From Emydura subglobosa (Eukaryota > Chordata > Testudines > Chelidae): 64,000 nt of DNA. Shown one piece after another: positions 45,659-56,762 of the stretch (within the stretch, counting starts at the first letter, position 1; every line of letters starts with the position of its first letter). The position numbers and the translations under genes were made by a program. Location of the stretch: contig ML680086.1 in assembly GCA_007922225.1 (NCBI GenBank), forward strand, positions 4,704,259 through 4,768,258. Direction: 5' to 3'. A model generated the notes under the pieces. That model was not told the DNA's origin and did not search any database. It saw only the letters and a list, made by a program, of their open reading frames with translations.

Positions 45659-46030
45659 TGCTGGGACCCCGGAGGGGGCCCTTGTCGGTTGCGGCGGTTG
45701 GGCGGCCGGTACCTGTCCTGACCCCTCCTGGGCTGAGTGGGTCTGGGGGGGCAGCCTTGGTAGAGGTTGCGGTTGCCTCTGGGCCTGAGGGCGGGTCTGG
45801 CGCCTCGAGGCCTGGGGGATGTATAGCCCTAGGGATCTCAGGGTGGCTCGTGAGTCCTCTAGGGCGTGGAGCTTTTCGTCCGTCCTCTCAGAGACGAAGC
45901 CGGTGCACTCAAAGGGGAGGTCCTGAATTTACTGTTGGACTTCCTGTGACAGACCAGAAGCTTGGAGCCAGGAGCAGTGGCGCATGACGATAGCCAAAGC
46001 AGGCCTTCTCCAAGCAGGCTCAAAACCTTA
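45659..46030 (-). pseudogene. DIRS copy E gag C-terminus
   Basis: The minus strand reads CSWLQASGLSQEVQQ, a stop, IQDLPFECTGF, KLHALEDSRATLRSLGLYI, then a Gln/Arg/Pro-rich tail. It matches copy C near 40230-40390 and the short remnant in copy A at 3283-3325. One in-frame stop (TAA after VQQ, about 45930). Similarity ends near 46030, giving the 5' truncation point. Confidence 0.7.
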
Positions 46031-46239
46031 AGCACATTTAAATTTTTCACTTGCTCTTTTTTCTTCTCTGGTGCCCCGCCTCCCCCCCCCCCCCCGTTTC
46101 ATTCTCAGTCACCTGTAACATTGGCCTGCAATTCATGGATTGAAAGGCCGAAAGAACCACTATGGTGTAGCCTAATCTGCACAGGACGGAAAATTTCATC
46201 AAGTGATTCCTGAATCAAGCCTATAGCTTGCTGGATGAG

Positions 46240-46810
46240 GTAGAACATCTCTAGAAAGAGGCCTCCAGTCTTGATTTAAAGATTTCAAATTATGGTTAAT
46301 AATCCACTCCATTCCTAGGCAAATTGTACCAATGGTTAATCACCGTCACTGTTAAAAAATCTGTGGCTTATTTCTAGTGGTATTTGCTTGGCTTGGCTTT
46401 CAGTCATTGGATGTTGTTGATTTTTTTTTTCTGCTAAATGACAAAGCTGTTCACGATCAGAAATCTCTTCTTCATGTGAGTACTTGTAGATTATGATAAA
46501 ATCACACTCTAGCCTGGGATAAGCAAAATACATTGAGCTTATGTTTCTCACCGTAATGCAAGTTTACCAAACCTCAGCTCATTCTTGTAGCACTTTTCTG
46601 AACCCTTCCAGTTCATCAGCATCCTTTGTGAAATGTGGATGCTAGAAGGACATGCATTATTCCAGTGCTGGTGTCACCAATGCCATTTTACAAAAGTAAT
46701 TCTGCCTCCCTGTTCCTACTCAGTGTTCCCCTTATTATACATCTGAGAACTTCTAGCTCTCTTCTCCACAGCATCACACAGCGGCATTCCTCTTCAGTTT
46801 GTTCCATTAA
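46240..46810 (-). mobile_element. Old LINE remnant (CR1/L3-like)
   Basis: The segment agaaatctcttcttcatg with gtacttgtagattatgat and ctcattcttgtagcactttt parallels the remnant at 22345-22490. On the minus strand this corresponds to the C-terminal ORF2 and 3' UTR style of CR1/L3 elements. Heavily mutated. A run of C at 46082-46096 lies just outside. Confidence 0.45.
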
Positions 46811-46816
46811 CACCTG

Positions 46817-47120
46817 AGGGTATGTCTACCTGAGCATATCTCCCAACCTGGGTAGACAGACTCCCACGAGCTCTGCTCAGCTAGCACACTAAAAATAGCA
46901 ATGTGGATATTGTGGCATGAGGAGCGGCTTGGGATAGCTGCCCAAATCCAAGCCTGCCAGACCCCTTGGCACCAAGCTCAGGTGGCTAGCCAGAGTCATG
47001 GCGTGTGCTGCAATGTCCATGCATGCTGCTATCTGTAACATGCTAGTTCAAGCAGAGCTAGTGTATGTCTGTCTACCCCGGCTAGGAGGCATGCTCCCAG
47101 CTGCAATACAGACATACCTT
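46817..47120. repeat. MITE-like element with AGGGTATGTCT-type ends
   Basis: Starts agggtatgtctacctgagc and ends gcaatacagacatacctt; the ends are inverted (aaggtatgtct on the complement). About 300 bases without coding capacity, consistent with a non-autonomous DNA transposon. I saw no clear target-site duplication. Confidence 0.65.
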
Positions 47121-48069
47121 GAGTCCTTTTCAGTGTTACTGCTGTCCATGATACAGTCCCCCATTGCAGGCATTTGCTACTGGATCTCATGGGACCTTCC
47201 CAGCTCCTATTTAAATTGGTTGGTCTGTAGCCTCAGCACTTCCTCAGAATGTCACTACGTTGCTTCTCTAACTGTGCTGTTGTGGCTCAATAGCATGGTT
47301 TTGTCCTACCTGAAAACTACACAATGGCGTTAAGTGCAAGAAAAGCTACCATTTATGGGAGCAATTACTCTGCTCAGTGAAATGTGCTCCTGTAGTCAGA
47401 GTATGCAATGGCATGAAAAACCTGGGACTTGATACCCAGTATTTTTTGGATTTTATATCTACTGAAATAGGTTTTCAATATCATTTCAGTCTTTTACTGA
47501 GCAGAGCAATTGTTTAAAGGGATGATTTCAGTCACTATCTCTATGGACTCATTTGCCCTTCTTAAGCAGAATTACTTGAACAGCTGATAATATTATAGTG
47601 TCACTTTGTGTGCTTTCTTTCATGCAAGAGCCTTCTGAGGTAACAATGGGCAAAGAACAGGAAGTTTGGACAGAGCTCTCCTCCATTGGGGCAGGAGCAG
47701 AATTTAAATCTGTGTAAGTGACATCTCACTGGGTGGCTGTGTTTTACTCACCATCATTACACATCTGCAGCTAGCTACAATGCAAACCTGCTATTAAACC
47801 TTACAGATGAATAAATTAATTCTTAGATACTGTCTGTGGAAGACTTAAGAACTCTAGACATCATTACCAGATCACTGCTCATGCATTCAGGTGGGAGGAT
47901 GCCACCTGATTACATTTTGATTTCAGTCAGGTTCAGCTATCAGATGGAGTTCAGAAACATCTTATGCATGTTTCCCCCTCTCCGGGCCTTACTAAAAGGG
48001 CACTATTGAGGAATTTTCTATAAAAAGCCAGATGCTTGTCCTGAAAAATGTTTAGTCAAAACCCAATTA
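47121..48069. other. No gene or recognised repeat
   Basis: Ordinary AT-rich intergenic sequence. Short open frames only. Confidence 0.5.
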
Positions 48070-48235
48070 TCTTAGAAATGTAGGGCCAGCCAGGCCCTCA
48101 ATAGGTAAGCTGGTCCATCACCTGTGCTGAAGCAGGACCAGGTATGCCTAGACAATCCTTAGAAGTTGTTTGTCTAGCCTGTTCTTAAAAACAGCTTTGC
48201 TATGTAACCTAGTGCAGTGTTTAGTCTAATCTAGA
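48070..48235 (-). mobile_element. Degraded CR1 3' region
   Basis: ttagaaatgtagggccagcc, tgctgaagcaggaccagg, tgtttgtctagcctgttctt and aaaaacagctttg follow the order of the CR1 3' UTR/ORF2 end read on the plus strand of a minus-oriented copy. Compare the younger copy starting at 49150. Highly diverged. Confidence 0.6.
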
Positions 48236-48774
48236 AACATGGCAGCAGGTGACATCAGTGTTTGCGGTGGGCTCCCAAGCAGCTTCTGTAAATCCTGATT
48301 TGGAACCCTTATTGGTATAGGCTAATGTAGTTGGAAAAGAAGTGGATGCAGCAGCCTGCATATATAAGCATTTGTCTGTTTATCTTTCAAAAATATTTGT
48401 AGTTGGTTCTGTGGAGTTTAGACACACTAGTCCACTTTCCACACAGCACAAGATCATATTGGACGTATTGCTCAATTCCTTTTAGTTTGTCAGCTGCTGA
48501 TGGCAGCACAAAGAAAGCAGGAATCACAAGCACAGCCCTGTAAATGGACTCCAGACCACTAGGGTGAGTCGTGCTGGAATCAGAACAAGAAGCAGATTCC
48601 TTGCCCCCTTCCTATGAAGTTGTCAGATACCCTTTCCTGAGGTTTTGTGTAGTTGCATTACAGCAGTACTGTGAGACTATTGACAATTTAGGGGGACGCT
48701 CCTGAGTGCAGGAGCAAGAACGCTGCTAGCTCTGTCAGGAATCTGACTGGTTTGAGTGGAGAATGAGAAAGTGG
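48236..48774. other. No gene or recognised repeat
   Basis: Nothing assigned. The DIRS-like fragment that follows may start somewhat earlier than 48775. Confidence 0.45.
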
Positions 48775-48970
48775 TCTCTTGGCCTTCAAGTGCCCTGTGG
48801 GTATGCACTGTGGGCGCGCATAGTGTCCAGGCACCTGGGACTGGACGTTCTTCAACAGTGGTTTGTGTTGGTCTGTGTCTGCATCCTTTATCTCGTGCTC
48901 CCAACCAAGGGCATATGGGGCACTGCAGACCGACTGCCTCTCCAGTTCGTTTCTACCACTCTATGTCCGT
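48775..48970 (+). mobile_element. DIRS left-terminal fragment (tentative)
   Basis: gtgcgcgc-like alternation followed by gcagaccgactgcctctcc and agttcgtttctaccac resembles the inner part of the left terminal regions at 32024-32050 (gccgaccctccactgcctc, agttccttcttaccac) and 38465-38500. No coding part is attached. Confidence 0.45.
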
Positions 48971-49011
48971 AGCTTTTGCTCAAACTTTTGTAGATAATTT
49001 TTATACTAGAT

Positions 49012-49149
49012 AGTAGATAAATCATTCAGTCTAACCCACTGCCAAGATGCAGGATTTGTTGTTTCTAAACCAAGAAAGACGACTATCCACTGTCCTATTG
49101 AAAATCTCCAGTGAAGGCGCTTCCACATCCTCCCGAGGCAGTCTGTTCC
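49012..49149 (-). mobile_element. Older CR1 3' fragment interrupted by a younger CR1
   Basis: gaaaatctccagtgaaggc, gcttccacatcctcccgagg and cagtctgttcca are CR1 text of a different subfamily, read through a minus-oriented copy. It breaks at tctgttcca, where the clean 3' terminus of the next CR1 begins (tagaatcatagaatattag). Confidence 0.7.
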
Positions 49150-51862
49150 ATAGAATCATAGAATATTAGAGTTGGAAGGGACCTCAGGAGGTCATCTAGT
49201 CCCAACCCCCTGCTCAAAGCAGGACTAATCTCAGCTATATCATTCCAGCCAGCGCTTTGTCAAGCCTCAGCTTAAAAACCTCTAAAAATGGAGAATCCAC
49301 CACCTCCCTAGGTAACCCACTCCAGTGCTTCACCGCCCTCCTGGTGAAAAACTTTTTCCTAATGTCCAACCTAGACCTCCCCAACTGCAACTTGAGACCG
49401 TTGCTCCTTGTTCTGTCATCTCCCACCACCGAGAACAGCCTAGCCCCATCCTCCCTGGAAACCCCTTTCAGGTACGTAAAGGCTGCTATCAAATCCCCCC
49501 TCATTCTTCTCTTTTGCAGACTAAACAAGCCCAGTTTCCTTAGCCTCTCCTCATAAGTCCTGTGCTCCAGCCCCCTAATCATTTTGGTTGCCCTCCGCTG
49601 TACTCTCTCCAACTTGTCTACATCCTTTTTGTAGTGGGGGGCCCAAAACTGGATACAATACTCTAAATGCGGCCTTACCAATGCCGAATAGAGGGGAATA
49701 ATCACTTCCCATGACCTGCTGGTAATGCTCCTCCTAATGCAGCCCAATATGCTATTAGCCTTCTTGAGAACCAGGGCACACTGCTGATTCATATCCAGCT
49801 TTTTATCCACTGTTACCCCCAGGTCCTTTTCTGCAGAGCTGCTGCCCAGCTCGTCGGTCCCCAGTCTATAGCTGTGCATGGGATTCTTCCTTCCTAAGTG
49901 GAGGACTCTGCACTTGTCCTTGTTGAACCTCATTAGATTTCTTTTGACCCAATCCTCCAGTTTGTTTAGGTCACTCTGTATCCTACCCCTACCTTCCAGG
50001 GTATCTACCACTCCCCCAGCTTAGTGTCATCCGCAAACTTGCTGAGGGTGCAATCTACCCCATCTTCCAGATCATTAATGAAGATGTTGAACAAAACCGG
50101 CCCCAGGACCGACCCCTGGGGCACTCCGCTTGTGACCGGTTGCCAGCTAGACGTGGAGCCATTGATCATTACTCGTTGAGCCCTATGCTCTAGCCAGTTC
50201 TCTATCCATTTTATAATCCATTCATCCAACCCATACTTTTTTAACTTGCTGATAAGAATACTGTGAGAGACAGTATCAAAAGCTTTGCTAAAGTCAAGGT
50301 ATATCACATCCACCGCCTTCCCTACATCCACAGAGCCAGTCACCTCATCATAGAAAGCAATCAGTTTGGTCAGGCATGACTTTCCCTTGGTGAATCCGCG
50401 TTGACTGTTCCTGATCACCTTCCTCTCTTCCAAGTGCCTTAAAATGGATTCCTTGAGGACCTGCTCCATGATTTTTCCAGGGATTGGAGTGAGGCTGACC
50501 GGTCTGTAGTTCACTGGATCCTCTTTCCTCACTTTTTTTGAAGATGGGCACTATATTTGCTTTTTTCCAGTCCTCAGGGACCTCCCCCTGTTGCCACGAG
50601 CTTTCAAAGATAATAGCCAATGGCTCTGAAATCACCTCAGCCAATTCCCTCAGCACCCTCGGGTGCATTGCATCCGGCCCCCTGGACTTGTGTATGTCCA
50701 ATCCTTCTAAATAGTCTTGGACCTGTTCCTTCTGCACTGCGGGATGTTCGCCTCCTTCCCATTCTGTGCCACCCAGTGAAGCAATCTGGGAGCTGATCTT
50801 TTCTGTGAAGAGAGAGGCAAAAAAGGCATTGACTACCTCAGTTTTCTCCACATTCTCTGTCACTAGGTTGCCTCCCTCATTCTCTAAGGAGCCCACACTT
50901 TCCCTAATCTTCCTCTTGTTGGCAACATATCTGTAGAAACCCTTCTTGTTCCCCTTCACATCCCTTGCTAGCTGCAACTCCATTTGTGCTTTGGCCTTCC
51001 TGATTTTATTCCTGCATGTTTGAGCAGTATTTTTATAATCCTCCCTAGTCATCTGACCAAGCTTCCACTTCTTGTAAGCTTCTTTTTTGCATTTAAGTTT
51101 GCCAAAGACGACTTTGTTAAGCCAAGCTGGACGCCTACCATATTTGCTATTCTTTCTGCACATCAGGATGGTTTGCTCCTGTGCCCTCAATAAGGTCTCT
51201 TTAAAATACAGCCAGCTCTCTGGGATTCCTTTCCCCCTCATATTAGCCTCCCAGGGAATCCTGCCCATCAGTTCCCTGAGGGAGTCAAAGTCTGCTTTTC
51301 TGAAGTCCATGGTCCGTATCCTGCTGTTCTCCTTTCTTCCTTTTGTCAGGATCCTGAACTCGACCATCTCATGGTCACTGCTGCCTAGGTTGCCACCCAC
51401 TTCTACTTCTCCTACCAAATCTTCCCTGTTTGTGAGCAGCAGGTCAAGAGAAACATCGCCCCTAGTTGGTTGTTCCAGCACTTGCACCAGGAAATTGTCT
51501 GTGACACTCTCCAAAAACTTCCTGGATTGTTTGTGCTCTGCTGTATTGCTCTTCCAGCAGATGTCAGGGTGCTTGAAGTCCCCCATGAGAACTAGGTCCT
51601 GTGAACTGGAAATTTTCCCTAGTTGAGTAAAGAAAGCCTCATCTATCTCATCCTCCTGGTCTGGTGGTCTGTAACAGACACCCACCACGACATCACCTTT
51701 ATTGTTCTTGCTTCTAAGCTTAACCCCGACACACTCAACTGACTTATCTCCAGTTTCATACTGGAGCTCAGAGCAATCATAGTGCTCTCTTACATACAGT
51801 GCAATTCCTCCACCCTTTCGCCCCTGCCTGTCCTTCCTGAACAGTTTATACCCATTCATGCC
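49150..51862 (-). mobile_element. CR1 LINE copy 1, 5' truncated
   Basis: 2.7-kb CR1 on the minus strand. The 3' terminus (complement of 49150-49240) has the standard CR1 tail. ORF2 is present from mid-endonuclease onwards. The 5' truncation is near 51862: alignment with copy 2 holds through aacagtttatacccat and then stops. Two frame breaks in ORF2 occur at homopolymers. It is closely related to copy 2 at 53793-57665. Confidence 0.92.
49235..51862 (-). pseudogene. CR1 copy 1 ORF2 (endonuclease-RT), broken
   Basis: Order on the minus strand: endonuclease C-terminal half ([31 protein letters not shown] with the catalytic Asp-His), linker, then RT ([41 protein letters not shown] at about 50022-50037) and the C-terminal region ([28 protein letters not shown]). 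It is split into frames 51931-50348, 50532-50005 and 50011-49235. The first break lies at a run of seven T (50533-50539; six in copy 2). The second lies at five C (50013-50017; six in copy 2). The catalytic FADD is intact. The 5' open frame extends past the element into flanking DNA, so its first 20-odd codons are not CR1. Confidence 0.9.
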
Positions 51863-52169
51863 TCTATTTTGTGACGTTCTTGGGCCTGCTGGGGGATTCC
51901 AAGCTGGAAAGTGCTGGTACTGGAGGGGCACTGCCCAGAGGCTCTGGCTGATGTGATGGAGTGGGAAGGTCCCAGATCAGATAGGGGCCTCATGGAGAGT
52001 TCCATTAGATGCCTGTGAGTGTGAACTCCTGAGACTGGCTAGTACGAGGGGGGAAAGGAGTGGCAGATCTCACTCCCCAAGGCAGTACAGGCAGCTCTCG
52101 TGAGGGTCACTCACCAGGAAGACTTGAGAACAGCAGACAGGGCTTGAAGCCCAGGTCTCTGGCGTAGTA
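51863..52169. other. No gene or recognised repeat
   Basis: About 300 bases between two LINE fragments; nothing assigned. Confidence 0.45.
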
Positions 52170-52455
52170 TGTGCCTCAAATGGCAGAGGAAATCCCCGAT
52201 GCTCATTAATGACGACCTGAAGGTACTAGGTATGCCTAGTTTGGAAAAGAGGAGATTAAGGGGGGATATGATACCAGTCTTCAAATACTTGAAAGGCTGC
52301 CATAAAAAAGATGGAGAAAAATTGTTCTCTCTTGCCACAGAGGGCAGGACAAGAGGCAACGGGTTCAAAGTACAGCACAGCAAATTTAGATTAAATCCTG
52401 AAAGTGACATGGGGACACTAAGCTTCACAAAGAGAGATTTCACTAACAGAAGAAG
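52170..52455 (+). mobile_element. Old CR1-type LINE fragment, ORF2 C-terminus
   Basis: The plus strand reads LKVLGMPSLEKRRLRGDMIP, FKYLKGCHKKDGEKLFS and RTRGNGFKVQHSKFRL. This parallels [20 protein letters not shown] and [15 protein letters not shown] in copy 1, at much lower identity. Only the ORF2 end is represented. Confidence 0.75.
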
Positions 52456-52479
52456 GTAAGTCAAAAGGGCCTTAAAGCA

Positions 52480-53792
52480 GAAGGGAGGGAAGGAAGTGAA
52501 ATCCTTAGCGATGGCTTGGATGCTGCTAAAAGAAACGGTACTAGAGTCTCAGAAGGCGTGTATACCACGGAACGGAAAGGGAGGAAACCATTCTGACTGA
52601 CGGGCAAGATTCAAGAGGTGATTTAAGCCAAACAGAAATCATTCAAAACCTGGAAATCTGACCCTGTGAAGCCAATAAACAGAAGCCTAAATTACAGCAG
52701 GTGGTGTGTAATAAGGACATAAGGAGACTAAGATGGATTTTGAAGAGCAAACAGCTAAAGGTATAAAAATAAACAAGAAATTCAAGATTGTCAAAAGCAG
52801 GACTCCTACAAAAGAATGGGAGGGTCTCCGAGACATCAAGGGTTAAAAGTACAATTAAGGAAGAGAAGGCTGTTTCTGAGAAGCTAAGTTATTTGCATCA
52901 GTTTTCACCACAGAGGATGTTAGCAAGATACTTTCCTTTTTTTCTCATAATAAGCATGAAGCAATATCAGAGACTGAAGTGAAGTATTAGTGCTGTAATA
53001 AACTGGTAATTTTGAGAAGCCCTAAGGAGCCTGGCAGAGCTACTAGCAAACATACATAATCTCACTAAAACAACTACTTGACCAGAGGATTGGTGGGCAA
53101 CTGTGAATATTTAAAAAAAGGATCTAGGGTTGTTATTGTGTTAAACATATAAACATTGTAAAAACTCCAGAATCATGTAACTTGCACATAAGAATATTAA
53201 AAGAATTAGCCAAACAGCTCTCTAAGCCATTTATTAATTTTTAATAAATCTTGGATCAGTGAGGGATGTTACAGAGGACTGGAAGAAAGCTAACCTTTGT
53301 GCCAGTATTTAAAAAGGGTAAACAGTATGACTAAGGCCAATTAGCCTGACATTGATCCTGGGCAATAACATGAAACAGCTAATGTGGAATGCAATCAGTA
53401 AAAAATTAATGGATGGTAGCACAATTAATGCTAGCCAACATAGTTTCATGGAAAATAGATCTTACCAAACAAACTTGGGATTTGTTTTTGGTTGCTTTCT
53501 GTTTTTTAAATGTGAGTATAGGTTTGGTTGATAAAAGTAACTGTTGACATGATAGACTTCTGTAAAGTGTTTGACTTAATCCCACACACCATTCTGGTTA
53601 AATAATTAGAACTTGTTCTCTCTGTAATCAGTGTAGCTTGTTTTTAAATCATTGAATATGTGCTAACTGAGGGATCTCAAAAAATCAATATAAAAGAGTG
53701 ATCATCCTCCAGTGGGGCTCTTCCTAGTGCAATCCCTAGGGATCTGTTATTGGCCCAGTCCTATTCAAATCTTTATCAGTGATCAGGATCGA
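52480..53792 (+). mobile_element. Old CR1-type LINE fragment, RT region, interrupted by CR1 copy 2
   Basis: In order on the plus strand: a pre-RT linker (about 52730-52980), EDWKKANL-like sequence (53276-53300), NASQHSFMENRSYQTNL (53425-53475), a MIDFCKVFDLIPH segment (about 53550-53588) and PRDLLLAQSYSNLYQ-like sequence (about 53735-53785). The last corresponds to the [16 protein letters not shown] block and stops at 53792, exactly where the 3' end of the minus-strand CR1 copy 2 begins. Heavily mutated. Confidence 0.7.
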
Positions 53793-53872
53793 AATCATAG
53801 AATATTAGAGTTGGAAGGGACCTCAGGAGGTCATCTAGTCCAACCCCCTACTCAAAGCAGGACTAACCTCAG

Positions 53873-56655
53873 CTATATCATCCCAACCAGGGCTTTGTCA
53901 AGCCTCAGCTTAAAAACCTCTAAGGATGGAGATTCCACCACCTCCCTAGGTAACCCATTCCAGTGCTTCACCACCCTCCTAGTAAAAAACTTTTTCCTAA
54001 TGTCCAACCTAGACCTCCCCAACTGCAACTTGAGACCGTTGCTCCTTGTTCTGTCATCTGCCACCACCGAGAACAGCCTAGCCCCATCCTCCCTGGAAAC
54101 CCCTTTCAGGTAGTTAAAGGCCGCTATCAAATCCCCCCTCACTCTTCTCTTTTGCAGACTAAACAAGCCCAGTTCCCTCAGCCTCTCCATATAAGTCCTG
54201 TGCTCCAGCCCCCTAATCATTTTGGTTGCCCTCCGCTGCACTCTCTCTAACTTGTCCACATCCTTTTTGTAGTGGGGGACCCAAAAATGGACACAATATT
54301 CTAAATGAGGCCTCACCAATGCCGAATAGAGGGGAATAATCACTTCCCGTGACCTGCTGGCAATGCTCCTCCTAATGCAGCCCAATATGCCATTACCTTC
54401 TTGACAACCAGGGCACACTGCTGACTCATATCCAGCTTTTTATCCACTGTTACCCCAGGTTCTTTTCTGCAGAGCTGCTGCCCAGCTCGTCAGTCCCCAG
54501 TCTATAGCTGTGCATGGGATTCTTCCTTCCTAAGTGGAGGACTCTGCACTTGTCCTTGTTGAACCTCATTAGATTTCTTTTGGCCCAATCCTCCAGTTTG
54601 TTTAGGTCACTCTGTATCCTATCCCTACCCTCCAGGGTATCTACCACTCCCCCCAGCTTAGTGTCATCCACAAACTTGCTGAGGGTGCAATCTACCCCAT
54701 CCTCCAGATCATTAATAAAGATGTTGAACAAAACCAGCCCCAGGACCGACCCCTGGGGCACTCCGCTTGTGACTGGTTGCCAGCTAGACGTGGAGCCATT
54801 GATCACTACTCGTTGAGCCCTATGCTCTAGCCAGTTCTCTATCCATTTTATAGTCCATTCATCCAACCCATACTTCTTTAACTTGCTGATAAGAATACTG
54901 TGTGAGACAGTATCAAAAGCTTTGCTAAAGTCAAGGTATATCACATCCACCGCCTTCCCTACATCCACAGAGCCAGTCACCTCATCATAGAAAGCAATCA
55001 GGTTGGTCAGGCATGACTTTCCCTTGGTGAATCCGTGTTGACTGTTCCTGATCACCTTCCTCTCCTCCAAGTGCCTTAAAATGGATTCCTTGAGGACCTG
55101 CTCCATGATTTTTCCAGGGATTGAGGTGAGGCTGACCAGTCTGTAGTTCCCTGGATCCTCTTTCCTCACTTTTTTGAAGATGGGCACTATATTTGCTTTT
55201 TTCCAGTCCTCAGGGACCTCCCCCTGTTCCCATGAGCTTTCAAAGGTAATAGCCAATGGCTCTGAAATCACCTCAGCCAACTCCCTCAGCACCCTCGGGT
55301 GCATTGCATCCGGCCCCATGGACTTGTGAATGTCCAATCCTTCTAAATAGTCTTGGACCCGTTCCTTCAGCACTGCGGGATGTTCGCCTCCTTCCCATTC
55401 TGTGCCACCCAGTGCAGCAGTCTGAGAGCTGATCTTGTCTGTGAAGACAGAGGCAAAAAAGGCATTGAGTACCTCAGCTTTCTCCACATCCTCCGTCACT
55501 AGGTCACCTCCCTCATTCTCTAAGGGGCCCACACTTTCTCTAATCTTCCTCTTGTTGGCAACATGTCTGTAGAAACCCTTCTTGTTCCCCTTCACGTCCC
55601 TTGCTAGCTGCAACTCCAATTGTGCTTTGGCCTTCCTGATTTCATTCCTGCACGTTCGAGCAGTGTTTATATAATCCTCCCTAGTCATCTGACCAAGCTT
55701 ACACTTCTTGTAAGCTTCTTTTTTGTGTTTAAGTTCGCCAAGGACATCTTTGTTAAGCCAAGCTGGACGCCTACCATATTTGCCATTCTGCACATCAGGA
55801 TGGTTTGCTCTTGTGCGCTCAATAAGGTCTCTTTAAAATACAGCCAGCTCTCTTGGGTTCCTTTCCCCCTCATATTAGCCTCCCAGGGAATCCTGCCCAT
55901 CAGTTCCCTGAGGGAGTCAAAGTCCGCTTTTCTGAAGTCCATGGTCCGTATCCTGCTGCTCTCCTTTCTTCCTTTTGTCAGGATCCTGAACTCGACCATC
56001 TCATGGTCACTGCTGCCTAGGTTGCCACCCACTTGTACTTCCCCTACCAAATCTTCCCTGTTTGTGAGCAGCAGGTCAAGAAAAGCACGGCCCTTAGTTG
56101 GTTGCTCCAGCACTTGCACCAGGAAATTGTCTGTGACACTCTCCAAAACTTCCTGGATTGTTTGTGCTCTGCTGTATTGCTCTTCCAGCAGATGTCAGGG
56201 TGATTGTAGTCTCCCATGAGAATCAGGCCCTGTGAACTGGAAACTTTCCCTAGTTGAGTAAAGAAAGCCTCATCCACCTCGTCCTCCTGGTCTGGTGGTC
56301 TGTAACAGACACCCACCAGGACATCACTCTTATTGTTCTTGCTTCTAAGCTTAACCCAGAGACACTCAACTGACTTATCTCCGGTTTCATACTGGAGATC
56401 AGAGCAGTCATAGTGCTCTCTTACATACAGTGCAACTCCTCCCCCCTTTCGCCCCTGCCTGTCCTTCCTGAACAGTTTATACCCATCCATAACAGCGCTC
56501 CAATCATGAGAGTTATTCCACCAAGTCTCAGTTATTCCAATCATGTCGTAGTTTCTTGACTGTGCCAGGACTTCCAGTTCTTCCTGCTTGTTTCCCAGGC
56601 TTCTTGCATTTGTGTACAGGCACTTGAGATAAGTAGCCGAGTGGCCTACTTTCAC
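53873..56655 (-). pseudogene. CR1 copy 2 ORF2 (endonuclease-RT), broken
   Basis: Starts MKVGHSATYLKCLYTNARSL and includes ITETWW, VGVCYRPPDQEDE and SSDHEMVEF (endonuclease), [23 protein letters not shown] and the RT box. That box reads FVDD (54663-54674), not FADD, so an Ala-to-Val change hits the catalytic box. Frame breaks compared with copy 1: one A fewer near 56143, a 4-base deletion near 55786, one C fewer near 54455 (acccc against accccc) and one base lost near 54398. The frame is therefore divided into 56655-56044, 56146-55685, 55793-54450 and 54418-53873. Confidence 0.9.
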
Positions 56656-56762
56656 AGTATGAATCGGGAGGCCTCCCCTGCTGCACCCTCCTACTTCTGC
56701 TTCCTTGCGGTGTCCCTCTTCCCCACTAACCTTTGGGCTTAGGTCCCCATTCCCCGTCGAAA

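Larger units (their letters stand above)
42824..46030 (-). mobile_element. DIRS-type retrotransposon copy E, youngest looking, both ends missing
   Basis: Read right to left: C-terminal gag (46030-45660), RT-RNase H (45658-44107), linker module (44113-43712) and tyrosine recombinase (43730-42824). Long open frames remain: 478 codons over RT and 307 codons over recombinase. The left-terminal region and N-terminal gag (beyond about 46030) and the C-terminal recombinase with right terminal repeat are absent. It is joined to plus-strand copy C inside the recombinase, so the two elements face each other tail to tail. Confidence 0.85.

Noticed and set aside
50348..51931. 527-codon frame as an intact host gene
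   Set aside because: It is CR1 ORF2 read from inside the endonuclease; the first 20-odd codons are flanking non-LINE DNA that happens to be in frame.
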